The position numbers and the translations under genes were made by a program. From the NCBI GenBank assembly GCA_023525715.1, contig CM042015.1, positions 89,196,250-89,260,249 on the forward strand: DNA of 64,000 bases, in the 5' to 3' direction. Positions 10,542 to 24,612 of the stretch are shown here, in pieces; position 1 is the first letter of the stretch, and each line of letters opens with the position of its first letter. Below the pieces are notes generated by a model, which was not told the DNA's origin, ran no database searches, and saw only the letters and a program-made list of their open reading frames with translations. The stretch is from Cichorium intybus (Eukaryota > Streptophyta > Magnoliopsida > Asterales > Asteraceae).

Positions 10542-12000
10542 TTTATACATTAGAGATTTGGAGCGGATCTAGTAGTATAGAGCTCGGGATAATACAGTTT
10601 ATTTTTCAAATTGTTTATAAAGTATAAACTTTGTGTGAATTCCTTGGTAACCTGTAGATAATGATTTTAGAAAATTTATCATTGACCAATGTCTATAAAT
10701 CTTGTTAAAATAATAATAGTATTGAGTACCGTTAACATGCAAACCCTCAAAAAATTTATGCCTCCCTTGAATTTTAATCTGAATCCGCCTTTAAATTACG
10801 TGCAAAGATAGCTAAATATTAGATTGACATTTAATAGATTTTGGATTTAATGACAACTTGATTGTTGAATGTTAAAAAACAATTTTTTTTATTTTTCTAA
10901 TGTTGTATTAAACTTTATAAAATTCAATGTATTACAAGATTATAATAGTAAAGTTATAAGAAATATATATATTGATGTAATAATCTATTAGACTGCATAG
11001 AAATGCATTATGGATATCATGAGGACAAATTTACTATCTGAGTATTAAATTGCAGTAAAGCTTTGCATCAATAAATAGTAGTAAATCGAGTTCAATTTAC
11101 ATTTAGTTCGTCTGGATATGAAATCCAGTATCGTGGGATTTCATATAGATTTTCTTTAAAATGAAATACTTTAAATTTATGAAAAAGAATTGTATGTCTA
11201 TTAATTTTTCATCATTTAACGAACTAATTTTTTATCGTTATTAAGTAATTAATCAAAAGTATTTGTGATGCACGCGTTGATTTGTTTATCTAAAAGAGTT
11301 GATCAATACTTTAAAATATGTTATAGATTTTCTTAAATAATTTATAGTATAAGATATTGAACTTTTTGGATAAATGGAGTATGCTCTAAGACATAATAAA
11401 AAAAAAAACTAATATGGGCTTTAAATTATTTTTGTTGTCATACATATATCGTTAATAATCCTGAAAACGAATAGTTTAATGTAAAAGCTTTTAAATGTTA
11501 ATGTACATATATTGGTTAAAATACAGAAATTAGTATATCTTATCTGAATTTTGTAGGAATATAAATCTTTATTTATATGACGATATGTATTTACATTTAC
11601 AAAATTTTAGTCATATGGTTTTACTGGAATTTATTTCTATAATTTGTTATGATATCATATTTTTTTATTAGAATTCAATGTTATTTATTTTATTATTTCC
11701 TAGTTCATTTTTAAATTTTATTTTTAAACATGTTAATTGTTATATAACAACACTCTCAACAACATCAACTACAAGTCGTACATTACGCATAAGAACTTGT
11801 ACATTTATCAGGTCACCTGTCATTGAGCCGATGGATTAAACAAATCCCATCTGCAAGACTGCAACTCTAACCGCATTCCTTCAAATTCCCGCAAAATTTT
11901 CAAACCTTGACACCATGAAAATCATCTTTCCTTTGCTTCAAAATCTCAATTCTAGAAAGACACCAACATCCCACCCTCCACACCAGCAACCCTTCCCTTT
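10542..12000. other. A/T-rich intergenic region upstream of the CESA8-like gene
   Basis: About 1.4 kb with no exon or bounded element I can support. The last few hundred bases presumably include the CESA8-like promoter and 5' UTR; I cannot place the transcription start. A short upstream ATG frame begins at 11915 and, if transcribed, would end just before the CESA start. Confidence 0.4.
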
Positions 12001-12162
12001 CACTAATCCTAAAATGGCGCACCAACCTCACAATCGTACCCTATCTCGGTCCTCTGAGTTTCATATAAAGACAACGAACAACAACAGAAGGAACCAAGTT
12101 CAGTCAATTCGCAGATTTTGCGAGAGAAAACCCAATCGAATTGGGGTTTAGCGGAAATCGAA

Positions 12163-15100
12163 ATGATGCATCCGGAGATGCCCCTTTGCAACACTTGTGG
12201 CGAACAAGTTGGGTTTGTTTCTAATGGAACTGGAGTTTTCGTAGGCTGCCATGAGTGTAATTTCCCGATCTGTAAGGCTTGTTTGGATTATGAGATCAAG
12301 GAAGGTCATAATGCTTGCATACAATGTGGTACCCCTTACGATGGTATTAGTTCTGAAATCCCTTTTTTGGATTTTTGCGTTTGATTCGCGTACGAACTTA
12401 AAATTGGGAATTTCTTTCTATGTTACTTCGAAATTAAATAAACTTCTGTTTTCTGATTATACAGTAAGCTTGACAAATGTGGCAGAAAAGGAGCCTGTCA
12501 CCCACACTACCATGGCTGGTCACCTTAATCACAGTCAGGTACAAGTCATAAACATGGCAATTTTAACCATTTTACCAAAATTTTATATAATTTGAATACG
12601 ATTTACATTGAAAGTTCTATATTCTTTGGTAAAGGATGCTGGACTCCATGCAAGAAATATAAGCACCGTGTCAACAGTGGATAGTGGTGAGTTACATTGA
12701 AATTTGAATCATACAGAAACTTTGGAACTTCAATTTTATAATCAAATAATCTTTGTGTTTTTTTATTTTCATCAAGAAATGATTGATGAAGATGGGAACC
12801 CAATCTGGAAGAACAGGGTTGAAAGTTGGAAGGATAAAAAGAACAAGAAAAAAAAGGGTGCTGGTAAAGTTGCTAAAGAAGTTCAAATTCCTGTAGAACA
12901 ACAGATGGGTGAAACGCAGGGGTAAATTTGTCACCTTTCAATTCTTTTTCCTTTTCAATTTCTTAGTTAAATAAAAATTATCATTAAAAGATGCAACTTT
13001 TATAGAGAATCAAAAAGACAATCAAAGATATATCAATAAATTTCCACACTCATCTTGATTCAACTCTTGAACATTAAAGTCTAAATGTAGAACGAGAATC
13101 AAATGTCCAAATGTCACAAATATGATCAAAATCGGTCTGTCTCCATAACAAACTTTTTCACCTTTTAACAAAAATAACCACCTATGTTGCAAATTTCAAT
13201 AAACTGCAAAAAACCTTCTTTTTTTGCGAAATTACATCATCATTTCGCAATATAATTGCAAAACATGTTTCTTTTAATATTTTTTAAGTTAATAAGACGC
13301 AATAATTGGTTTTTGCAGGTCAACAGAGGCAAACACAATGCAACCACTTTCACAAATAATTCCAATTCCAAAGAGCCAAATCACACCATATAGAGTTGTG
13401 ATCATTGTACGATTAATCATTTTGGGACTTTTCTTTCACTACAGAATAACAAATCCAGTTGAAAGTTCTTACGGATTGTGGCTCACTTCTGTTATTTGTG
13501 AAATCTGGTTTGCCATTTCTTGGGTCTTGGATCAATTCCCTAAATGGTATCCTATTAATCGAGTCACATTCACCGATGAACTATCCGCAAGGTAATAAAC
13601 CAAAATAATTCACAAATTGTAGTAAATAGCAACCCACTTTACCATAATACATTTTCCGTATATGTATCTCAGGTATGAGAGAGAAGGTGAACCTTCAGAA
13701 CTTGCAGCTGTCGATTTCTTTGTTAGTACGGTTGATCCTTTGAAAGAGCCTCCTTTAATCACCGCTAATACAGTACTTTCGATCCTGGCCGTTGATTACC
13801 CCGTTGATAAAGTTTCATGTTATGTATCCGATGATGGTGCTGCAATGCTTTCGTTTGAATCGCTTGTTGAAACGGCCGAGTTTGCAAGGAAGTGGGTCCC
13901 GTTTTGTAAACGGTTCTCGATAGAACCACGCGCACCGGAATTTTACTTCTCTCAGAAGATCGACTACTTGAAAGACAAAGTTCAACCGTCGTTTGTGAAA
14001 GAACGTAGAGCAATGAAAGTAAGTTTTGAGAAATTGGTATAATCGGTAGAAATTTGTAAGTATGTTGCTAATATGGGTAAAAAAATTGTAGAGGGATTAT
14101 GAGGAGTATAAAGTGCGAGTAAATGCTTTAGTAGCTAAAGCTCAGAAAACTCCGGAAGAAGGATGGACCATGCAGGATGGAACACCTTGGCCTGGAAATA
14201 ACACACGTGACCACCCTGGCATGATTCAGGTACAAAAGACGTGAATGCCCTCGTGATCCTCGTATTTGAAAATAGCCCTAAAAGATTTCTCCGGTCTTTG
14301 TGTAACAAAATAGAAAGTGAGGTCCAGGTTCAACGAACCTGGACATCACTTTTTTTTTTGCTAAATAGAAAGTGAGGTCTCAGGTTCGTTGAACCTGGAT
14401 ATCACCTTTCTTTTTTGCTAGGCGTCGCTAAATAACCGCCATTTTTGGGGATTTTCAGGTTTTCCTAGGACATAGTGGGGCCCGCGACATTGAAGGGAAC
14501 GAGCTTCCTCGATTAGTTTATGTATCTAGAGAGAAGAGACCGGGATATCAACACCACAAAAAAGCCGGTGCTGAAAATGCTTTGGTAAACCCTAAATTAC
14601 AAAATCCATATAAATGATGTTTTAAAAATATTTGAGAAAATGACCAAATAATAAGTTAAAAATCTAATATTAAGTGGTATCTGAATTTGATTAATATGTG
14701 TTTTCAGGTTAGGGTTTCTGCGGTTCTTACTAATGCACCCTATATACTCAATCTTGATTGTGATCACTATGTAAACAATAGCAAAGCAGTTCGAGAGGCT
14801 ATGTGTTTCTTGATGGACCCACAAGTTGGTCGTGATGTTTGCTATATCCAATTTCCTCAAAGGTTTGATGGTATTGATCGTAGTGATAGATACGCCAATC
14901 GAAACACGGTTTTCTTTGATGTAAGTTTTGTAATGATTGCTAAAATAGTTTCTGAATACATAATGTTTAAAGATAATGAAATTGTGTGTTTTTTTTAGGT
15001 TAATATGAAAGGATTAGATGGCATTCAAGGGCCGGTTTATGTGGGAACCGGTTGTGTGTTCTATAGGCAAGCTTTGTATGGTTATGGACCTCAATCGTTA

Positions 15101-16624
15101 CCGACATTACCAAAGCCTTCTTCTTCATCTTCGTGTTGTTGTTGTGGGCCCAAGAAGCCAAAGAAAAATCTTGAAGAGTTTCAACGTGATTCTAGAAGGG
15201 ATGATTTGAATGCCGCCATTTTTAACCTTAAAGAGATTGAAAGTAAGCTCATGTTTCTTCTTTCATCGTTCTTCGTTGTATAAGTTAAAAAAGAAACAAT
15301 GCCTAAATGTATGTGATAATTTTTGCAGGTTATGATGAATATGAGCGATCATTACTCATTTCTCAGATGAGCTTTGAGAAAACATTTGGCATGTCATCTG
15401 TATTTATCGAGTCTACTTTAATGGAAAATGGAGGATTAGCTGAATCAGCCAACCCAGCCACCATGATCAACGAAGCAATTCATGTCATTAGTTGTGGATA
15501 TGAGGAGAAAACCGCATGGGGTAAAGAGGTAAACTATTAGTCTAATAACAGTTCAGTGACTATTTGATAATTTGAACACACGTTGTTGATTTGAACTTTT
15601 TTGTAATATGAACAGATTGGGTGGATATATGGATCAGTTACAGAAGATATCTTAACAGGATTCAAGATGCATTGCAGAGGATGGAGATCGATATATTGCA
15701 TGCCTGTAAGACCCGCATTCAAAGGATCGGCTCCAATCAATTTGTCCGATCGGTTGCACCAGGTTTTGCGATGGGCTCTCGGATCCGTTGAGATCTTTCT
15801 AAGCAGACATTGCCCGTTGTGGTACGGATGGGGCGGTGGCCGCCTGAAATTGCTCCAGAGACTTGCGTATATAAACACTATCGTCTATCCCTTCACTTCT
15901 CTCCCACTCGTCGCGTACTGTACGCTGCCGGCCATCTGTCTTCTCACCGGAAAATTCATCATACCGACGGTAATTTCAACTTCCTAATCTTATAGCGGTT
16001 AATCTCTTAGCACCTGAATTCATTTGTTCTTCATTTCAGCTTTCGAATCTGGCAGCAGTTTGGTTTCTCGGCCTCTTCTTATCGATTATCACAACCAGTG
16101 TGTTGGAAATCCGATGGAGCGGTGTCAGCATCGAGGAATTGTGGCGTAACGAGCAGTTTTGGGTGATCGGTGGTGTCTCCGCCCATCTCTTCGCCGTTTT
16201 CCAAGGGTTCCTCAAAATGTTGGCGGGAGTCGATACGAATTTCACCGTCACCGCCAAGGCCGCCGACGATCTGGAGTTCGGTGAGCTCTATATGATTAAA
16301 TGGACCACCGTTTTGATCCCTCCGACCACGCTTCTCGTCCTCAATTTGGTCGGCGTTGTGGCGGGATTTTCCGATGCGCTTAACAAAGGGTATGAGGCGT
16401 GGGGCCCGCTTTTTGGGAAAGTGTTTTTCGCGTTTTGGGTGATTCTTCATTTGTACCCGTTTTTGAAAGGTCTCATGGGCCGGCAAAATCGAACTCCGAC
16501 GATCGTGATTTTGTGGTCGGTGTTGTTGGCGTCGGTGTTCTCGCTTGTGTGGGTGAAGATCGATCCGTTTGTTAGTAAAGGGGATTCGAGTCTGACACAA
16601 GGATGCATCGCCATTGATTGTTGA
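12163..16624 (+). CDS. CESA8: Cellulose synthase catalytic subunit, CESA8/IRX1 type
   Basis: Polymerises UDP-glucose into beta-1,4-glucan as part of the plasma-membrane cellulose synthase complex; the CESA8 class works in secondary walls. The 13 exons are 12163-12343, 12465-12538, 12635-12686, 12777-12921, 13319-13591, 13673-14018, 14092-14229, 14459-14584, 14708-14920, 14999-15242, 15329-15528, 15616-15969 and 16040-16624. All have GT-AG borders, and phases sum to 976 aa. Order: N-terminal RING zinc finger with eight Cys (C9 to C55), two membrane spans near 170-225, DDG at 295-297, DCD at 462-464, a class-specific CCCC-containing region near 560, TED at 673-675, QVLRW at 713-717, then C-terminal membrane spans. 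The start [14 protein letters not shown] and the end IAIDC resemble Arabidopsis CESA8. All catalytic motifs are intact, so it looks functional. Confidence 0.95.
14310..14425. repeat. Duplicated hairpin unit in CESA8-like intron 7
   Basis: The unit AAATAGAAAGTGAGGTC then CAGGTTC...GAACCTGGA(C/T)ATCAC and a T-run occurs twice in tandem. Each copy contains a short palindrome, CAGGTTCAACGAACCTG in the first and a close variant in the second. It lies wholly inside the intron (14230-14458) and ends about 30 bp before the acceptor. Confidence 0.75.
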
Positions 16625-17087
16625 GTATAAATTGTAATTTTGAAATGTAGTTTTTTTGGTTCAAGCGAGTGATGTGTATGTTTGTTTGGAGAAATGTATT
16701 TGATGGGAAAATTTTAATGTAAAAAAAGAATTTCATTACATGATTATATATGCATGATACCAAATACTATTTTTTGGTTTAATTCTTGAATTTAATCAAA
16801 TCGCGCTAATTGTGGAATGAATGATTAAGTTACTCTTTTATAAGGTTGGAATATAAAAATGTAGGGAAGAAAAGTAAAGTTATTGGTTTTAAATAGTGTT
16901 TATTGATGATTAGAAAAGTTTATACTTACGAAAAAGGTGTCATATTTTTCCAATAACAATTAAAATTAACGGTTATTTTGTAGGAAATAGAAAGGGTAAA
17001 CTTGTAATGTACTTCATTTTTTTCCTTCGCCAATACTCCTTGTAAACCTTAAAATCACTCATCTTCAAATCACTACACTCAGAGAAA
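16625..17087. other. CESA8-like 3' flank and RLP51-like 5' flank
   Basis: 460 bp between two genes on the same strand. It should hold the CESA8-like 3' UTR and the RLP51-like promoter. No other coding sequence is visible. Confidence 0.4.
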
Positions 17088-18383
17088 ATGAAACCCAAGT
17101 ACCTAACAATGAGAGCTTCCACCTCCGCCACCTTCCTCCTCCTCCTCCTAGTATACCCCACCGCCACGGTCCCTACTCCGCCACCATCCACGACAGACAC
17201 CGTTTCAACACAATCTCCGTCGTCTTCTTCGACCTCCTCCACCCTTGACCCACAGCAACTTAGAGCCCTTCAATTTCTCCACATTTCAACCACTCACAGT
17301 CCTTGCACCCGATTATCCTGCGACACCGCCACCCCATTCCGCCACCTCCTCTCTCTCGACCTCACAAGCTGCCCCTCCGACGTTCACCTCTCCACCACCC
17401 TCCTCTCCGCCCTATCCACCCTCACCTCCCTCACTTTCCTCAACTGTCACATCCCGGTCGTCCATTTCCCCACCTCCCTCTCAAACAACCTCCATTCTTT
17501 CACCTCCGTCAACTCCCTTCAACGCCTCACCGGCGTCTTCCTCAGCCGCTTCCACAACCTCACCCATCTATACATCTCCGGAGACCCCATAAAAGCTTCC
17601 GGCATCCGCATTATCACCTCCAACATGAAATCTTTAAACAGCATAACACTCTCCAACACACGTCTCACTGGATATCTCCCAAAAGATTGGAATCCAAATC
17701 TAACCCACGTCGATTTCTCCAAAAACAAACTCAAAGGCACCATACCCACATCGTTAACTCTCCTGAAAAACCTTAAAGTCTTGAACTTTTCATCGAATAA
17801 TCTCAATGGTGTTATACCCAATTCATTTGGTGACTTGATTTCCCTTCAAAATGTTTCTTTATCATCGAACTCGTTATCTGGTCCAATACCCGGATCCGTA
17901 TCCGCCATTCCCGGGTTAGTTCATTTGGATCTGAGTTCGAACCAACTCAATGGAGTGATCCCAGAGTTCATCTCAGAAATGAAGGAATTAAAGTATTTGA
18001 ATCTTGAAAACAACCATTTCCATGGAGTTTTGCCATTCGATGCATCGTTTATCAAGAGATTGGATGTGTTCAAGATTGGTGGAAATGATGATTTGTGTTA
18101 TAATCATTCAACTATTTCAACGGACATGAATCTTGGGATTGCTCTATGTGATAAACATGGAATGCCCATTTTGCCCCCGCCCGCCACTAATGAGCCATCG
18201 TCATCGGTGGCTGATTTGGTCCGTGGTGGTGGTGATGAGGGTGATGGTGGCGATGATGATACGGAAAAGAAGAATCAAGTGAATGTTAATAGGGGGCCAA
18301 GTAAGGTGCTTCTTGGTGTGGCAATTGGACTTTCGGCCATGGTTTTCCTCATAATTTTCTTGATTTTGTTATTTAAGTGTTAA
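17088..18383 (+). CDS. RLP51: LRR receptor-like protein, RLP51/RLP55 type
   Basis: A single-exon, 431-aa LRR receptor-like protein: extracellular leucine-rich repeats, one membrane span and no kinase. A hydrophobic signal segment ([11 protein letters not shown]) lies near residues 14-24; Met8 would give a more typical signal peptide than Met1. A Ser/Thr/Pro-rich stretch and a paired-Cys cap (PCTRLSC) come next. LRRs cover roughly 180-330, with phrases such as [16 protein letters not shown] and the conserved tail [20 protein letters not shown]. An acidic linker precedes the membrane span [18 protein letters not shown] at about 408-428, and the protein ends at once after LLFKC. Overall wording matches Arabidopsis RLP51; that family is linked to immune signalling with SNC2/BDA1. 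It lies close downstream of CESA8, as in Arabidopsis. Confidence 0.88.
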   Translation: MKPKYLTMRASTSATFLLLLLVYPTATVPTPPPSTTDTVSTQSPSSSSTSSTLDPQQLRALQFLHISTTHSPCTRLSCDTATPFRHLLSLDLTSCPSDVHLSTTLLSALSTLTSLTFLNCHIPVVHFPTSLSNNLHSFTSVNSLQRLTGVFLSRFHNLTHLYISGDPIKASGIRIITSNMKSLNSITLSNTRLTGYLPKDWNPNLTHVDFSKNKLKGTIPTSLTLLKNLKVLNFSSNNLNGVIPNSFGDLISLQNVSLSSNSLSGPIPGSVSAIPGLVHLDLSSNQLNGVIPEFISEMKELKYLNLENNHFHGVLPFDASFIKRLDVFKIGGNDDLCYNHSTISTDMNLGIALCDKHGMPILPPPATNEPSSSVADLVRGGGDEGDGGDDDTEKKNQVNVNRGPSKVLLGVAIGLSAMVFLIIFLILLFKC

Positions 18384-19977
18384 GATCCATTTTTAGATTT
18401 TGAAGCACATTTGTTTTGTTCATTTTGTAATTGCGCTTCTGAATCATTATGATGAAAACATATGTTAATATAGTTTAATTAAAGATAAATCGTATGTTTT
18501 AGATTGCTTTTATAATTGAAGAAAGTGAGTACGTCAATATCAGGTATTTTCTGTCAATTTCTATCTTATATAATGTATTTTCTTATTATAGCATTTAAAA
18601 CATGTGGCAAAATTTTAAACATATATGAAATCGATTATTTATAGTATTATAAAGTTTTTGTGCTAACAAATCTAACCATCTAAAATATGTACAAGATTAT
18701 GAACCACCCATGGTTTTGGATTCAACTGAAATTTGATGGTAACATAAATGAACGTATCTTGTGTGTTTGAACATTACACATATGACAATCGTGAATGCTG
18801 ACACTTTTTTATTTCATACATACTCCAAACAAAGTATTTGAAGATATTTTTTAATAAATATATAAAATTATTAACTAAAATCAAAGTGTATATAATGCAA
18901 CAAATGAATTCAAATAAGATTAAGTAGCAGTGAAAACCGTATAAAAATACTAAATAATACAATTTAAGAAACGTTGTATTCACATAACACATACAACGTC
19001 AATTTTTTTGCAAAATATTGTTTGATGTGTCAAAATTATCTAATTTTAAACAGAGGGTTATGATATTTATAATCGTTAAGTGTTAGTTTGAATGTCTATG
19101 TTGATCAATAAACTTTTTAAAACAATCCAAAAAATTTATAAAGAATTAAACACGGTTCATTCGGGCTTTGGCCAATAAACTCTCTTTACTTTTAGTCTTT
19201 AAATTTTGGGTCTTGATCATCCATATGGATACTACCAGTTAAAGCTATTACCAATTTAAAACTAATATTTGCTAAAACTATAGTTTTACTGCCTCCATGT
19301 TCGTTGTCATCTGCAAAACACAGTTAAAACCTAAAACATAAAGTGATAAAAAAAATTGTTTATTAAGATCCAATATAGATACTAAGTAATATTTGCTCTT
19401 AAGATGTATTTATTACAGAGTGGAATGGAAGTCAGCAAGAGAGATCTTGGTCTTTTTGATGACGGGTTGGCACAATGAAGATAGGTTTTTTAACATCATT
19501 TAAATAGTTCTTTTACATTTTAAACAGTTTACTAAAGACCATATCTAATTGAATATTGTGGTTTTTTTGTTTTTTAAGGGTGAGTGGGAAACATCGTGAT
19601 GTAGCGTGATTGATGAAAATATGGGTAACATCATTACTTTAAATGCTTTTCAATCATCTTTTTCTTCTAGCATACTCTACTTCGTTGTAAATCAAGTGAA
19701 CACTTATTATTTTACAAAAGACATAATTCATATTATATTATAATATATCACATACACTTACCGTATTAACTTTAAAAAATTTAATCATTAATTAGATCAT
19801 ACTCATGGGGTAACATCAACATAATGTAGACGTATTCACGTTATTCACATGAAAAATACTCGACCAACTCTTTACCACGTTTAATAAGCACACACGGGAT
19901 CAAGTTTCATATATTGGGCTTGTTTGTAATAGTAGCCTCTATAATGGGCTAAATAATATAATCCACTCACTCACTTT
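18384..19977. other. Gene-free A/T-rich region
   Basis: About 1.6 kb after the RLP51-like stop. Apart from its likely 3' UTR I see no exon, RNA gene or bounded element. Confidence 0.4.
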
Positions 19978-19986
19978 CACAAATAA

Positions 19987-20338
19987 AAGGAAAATAACTT
20001 ATTAGGGTAACCAACTAGTTGATTTGTTCACGTTTAATCACTTTTTTTTTTCGTGCTTTATTTGCCATTGAACTATCTATTTTGTTCATGATACATCCTT
20101 ACGACCTGTAATAGCAGGTTACAGCCTAATTGACATCTATTTTGTTCACATTTGGTCACTTTCCTTTTTTATTCGTGCTTTATTTGCCATTAATTTAATT
20201 TAATTTTCTATTTTTATTTGTGCAGATCTGAAATGACTATTTTGCTCTTTTTAATTTATTTTTCCATTTTTATTACATTTTAAGGATTTTTTATTAATGA
20301 CTTTTAATTAAAAATAAATAAGAAAACAACCCACCACC

Positions 20339-20415
<77 letters not shown>

Positions 20416-21171
20416 AATAAAACCTGTAACTAAACACACACACACACACTTTGCAACTAAACACACACACATACGCACTTTGCAACTAAAAACATAGATA
20501 TCACCACCATCTACAGCAAAGATCTGGACAAAGATCATGAGAGGGAAGAGCATCCAAACCTATCGAATCAGAATGTTGCAATCAGAAGTTTCCCGATCTG
20601 ATTGCAACATTCTGATTCGATAGGTTTGGAGTGCTCTTCCCTCTCATCATCTTTGTCCAGATCTTTGCTGTAAATGGTGGTGATGTTTGTGTTTTTAGTT
20701 GCAAAATGCATATGTGTGTGTGTGTTTAGTTGCAAAGTGTGTGTGTATGTATGTTTAGTTGCAGGTTTTATTAATTGAGAGAGACGGAGAGAGAGAGAGA
20801 GACGGTGGTGGGTTGTTTTCTTGTTTATTTTTAATTAAAAGTCATTAATAAAAAATCCTTAAAATATAATAAAAATAGAAAAATAAATTAAATTGGCAAA
20901 ATAGTCATTCCAGATCTGCACGAATAAAAATGGAAAAATAAATTAAAAATAAAAAAATAAATTAAATTAATGGCAAATAAAGCACATAAAAAAGAAAAGT
21001 GACCAAATGTGAACAAAACAGATGTCAATTAGGCTGTAACTGCTATTACAGGTCGTAAGGATGTATCATGAACAAAATAAATAGTTCAATAGCAAATAAA
21101 ACACGAAAAAAAAGAAAGTGACTAAACGTGAACAAATCAACTAGTTGGTTACCCTAATAAGTCATTTTCCC
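19987..21171. mobile_element. ~1.2 kb near-perfect palindrome (foldback element)
   Basis: Two inverted arms of nearly 600 and 574 bp meet at a 12-base loop (20586-20597, AAGTTTCCCGAT). The inner arms repeat CTGATTGCAACATTCTGATT. The outer ends match as GGAAAAT(A/G)ACTTATTAGGG, and the match continues through AACCAACTAGTTGATTTG and ACCTGTAATAGC. The flanks CACAAATAA (19978-19986) and CACAAACAA (21172-21180) form a 9-bp repeat with one mismatch, so a MULE-type foldback is likely. No coding capacity. A transcript across it would fold into a very long hairpin. Confidence 0.85.
20341..20411. repeat. (CT)n microsatellite in the left palindrome arm
   Basis: 71 bp of CT repeats. The matching place in the right arm (about 20777-20806) has only about 30 bp of GA-rich sequence interrupted by GACGG. 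Arm asymmetry is mostly due to this expansion. Confidence 0.95.
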
Positions 21172-21347
21172 CACAAACAATTGAAAACAGATAAAACAAT
21201 GCATCTTTTCTGTTAATGATAATAAATCAAAACATGATATCAAGGATCTTGTAGAAAACATTTGAGCAAAAATAAAGGGAGCACATAATGAAGCCTAAAA
21301 CAACTAAAAATAAGACCATAACTAGTCGGATTGAAAAGACAAAATGT

Positions 21348-24362
<3,015 letters not shown>

Positions 24363-24532
24363 TGTAGTTACGGAAGAGTACGGCGGCGCAGGGATATCAA
24401 AGGAACAGAAATGAGGGCGAATGGCGGAGATAAGGGTTTTATTGGAAATTTAAGGCCTATTAGGGTTTCATTCAACCAAAATGATGGACTTGAAATGACA
24501 CTTGTGCCCTTGTTCTTTATGGCAAGAACAAT

Positions 24533-24537
24533 AAAAA
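24533..24537 (-). terminator. RNA polymerase III T-run for tRNA-Glu
   Basis: Five T on the minus strand, three bases after the tRNA 3' end: the usual Pol III stop. Confidence 0.8.
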
Positions 24538-24539
24538 GA

Positions 24540-24612
24540 TTCCGTTGCCGGGACTTGAACCCGGGTCTCTCGGGTGAGAGCCGAGTATCCTGACCAACTA
24601 GACTACAACGGA
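24540..24612 (-). tRNA. tRNA-Glu (anticodon CTC)
   Basis: Reading the minus strand, the acceptor stem is TCCGTTG / CAACGGA with discriminator A. The D arm is TCTAGTTGGTCAGGA, which includes the A box. The anticodon arm GGCTCTCACC puts CTC in the loop, and the T arm GGGTTCAAGTCCC is the B box. There is no intron. All stems pair. It is a standard plant nuclear tRNA-Glu, about 180 bp upstream of the RPL11 start on the same strand. Confidence 0.97.

Noticed and set aside
17245..17821. Pro/Ser/His-rich frames within the RLP51-like gene
   Set aside because: Alternative frames of a C-rich coding region; the RLP51 frame has the domain structure.
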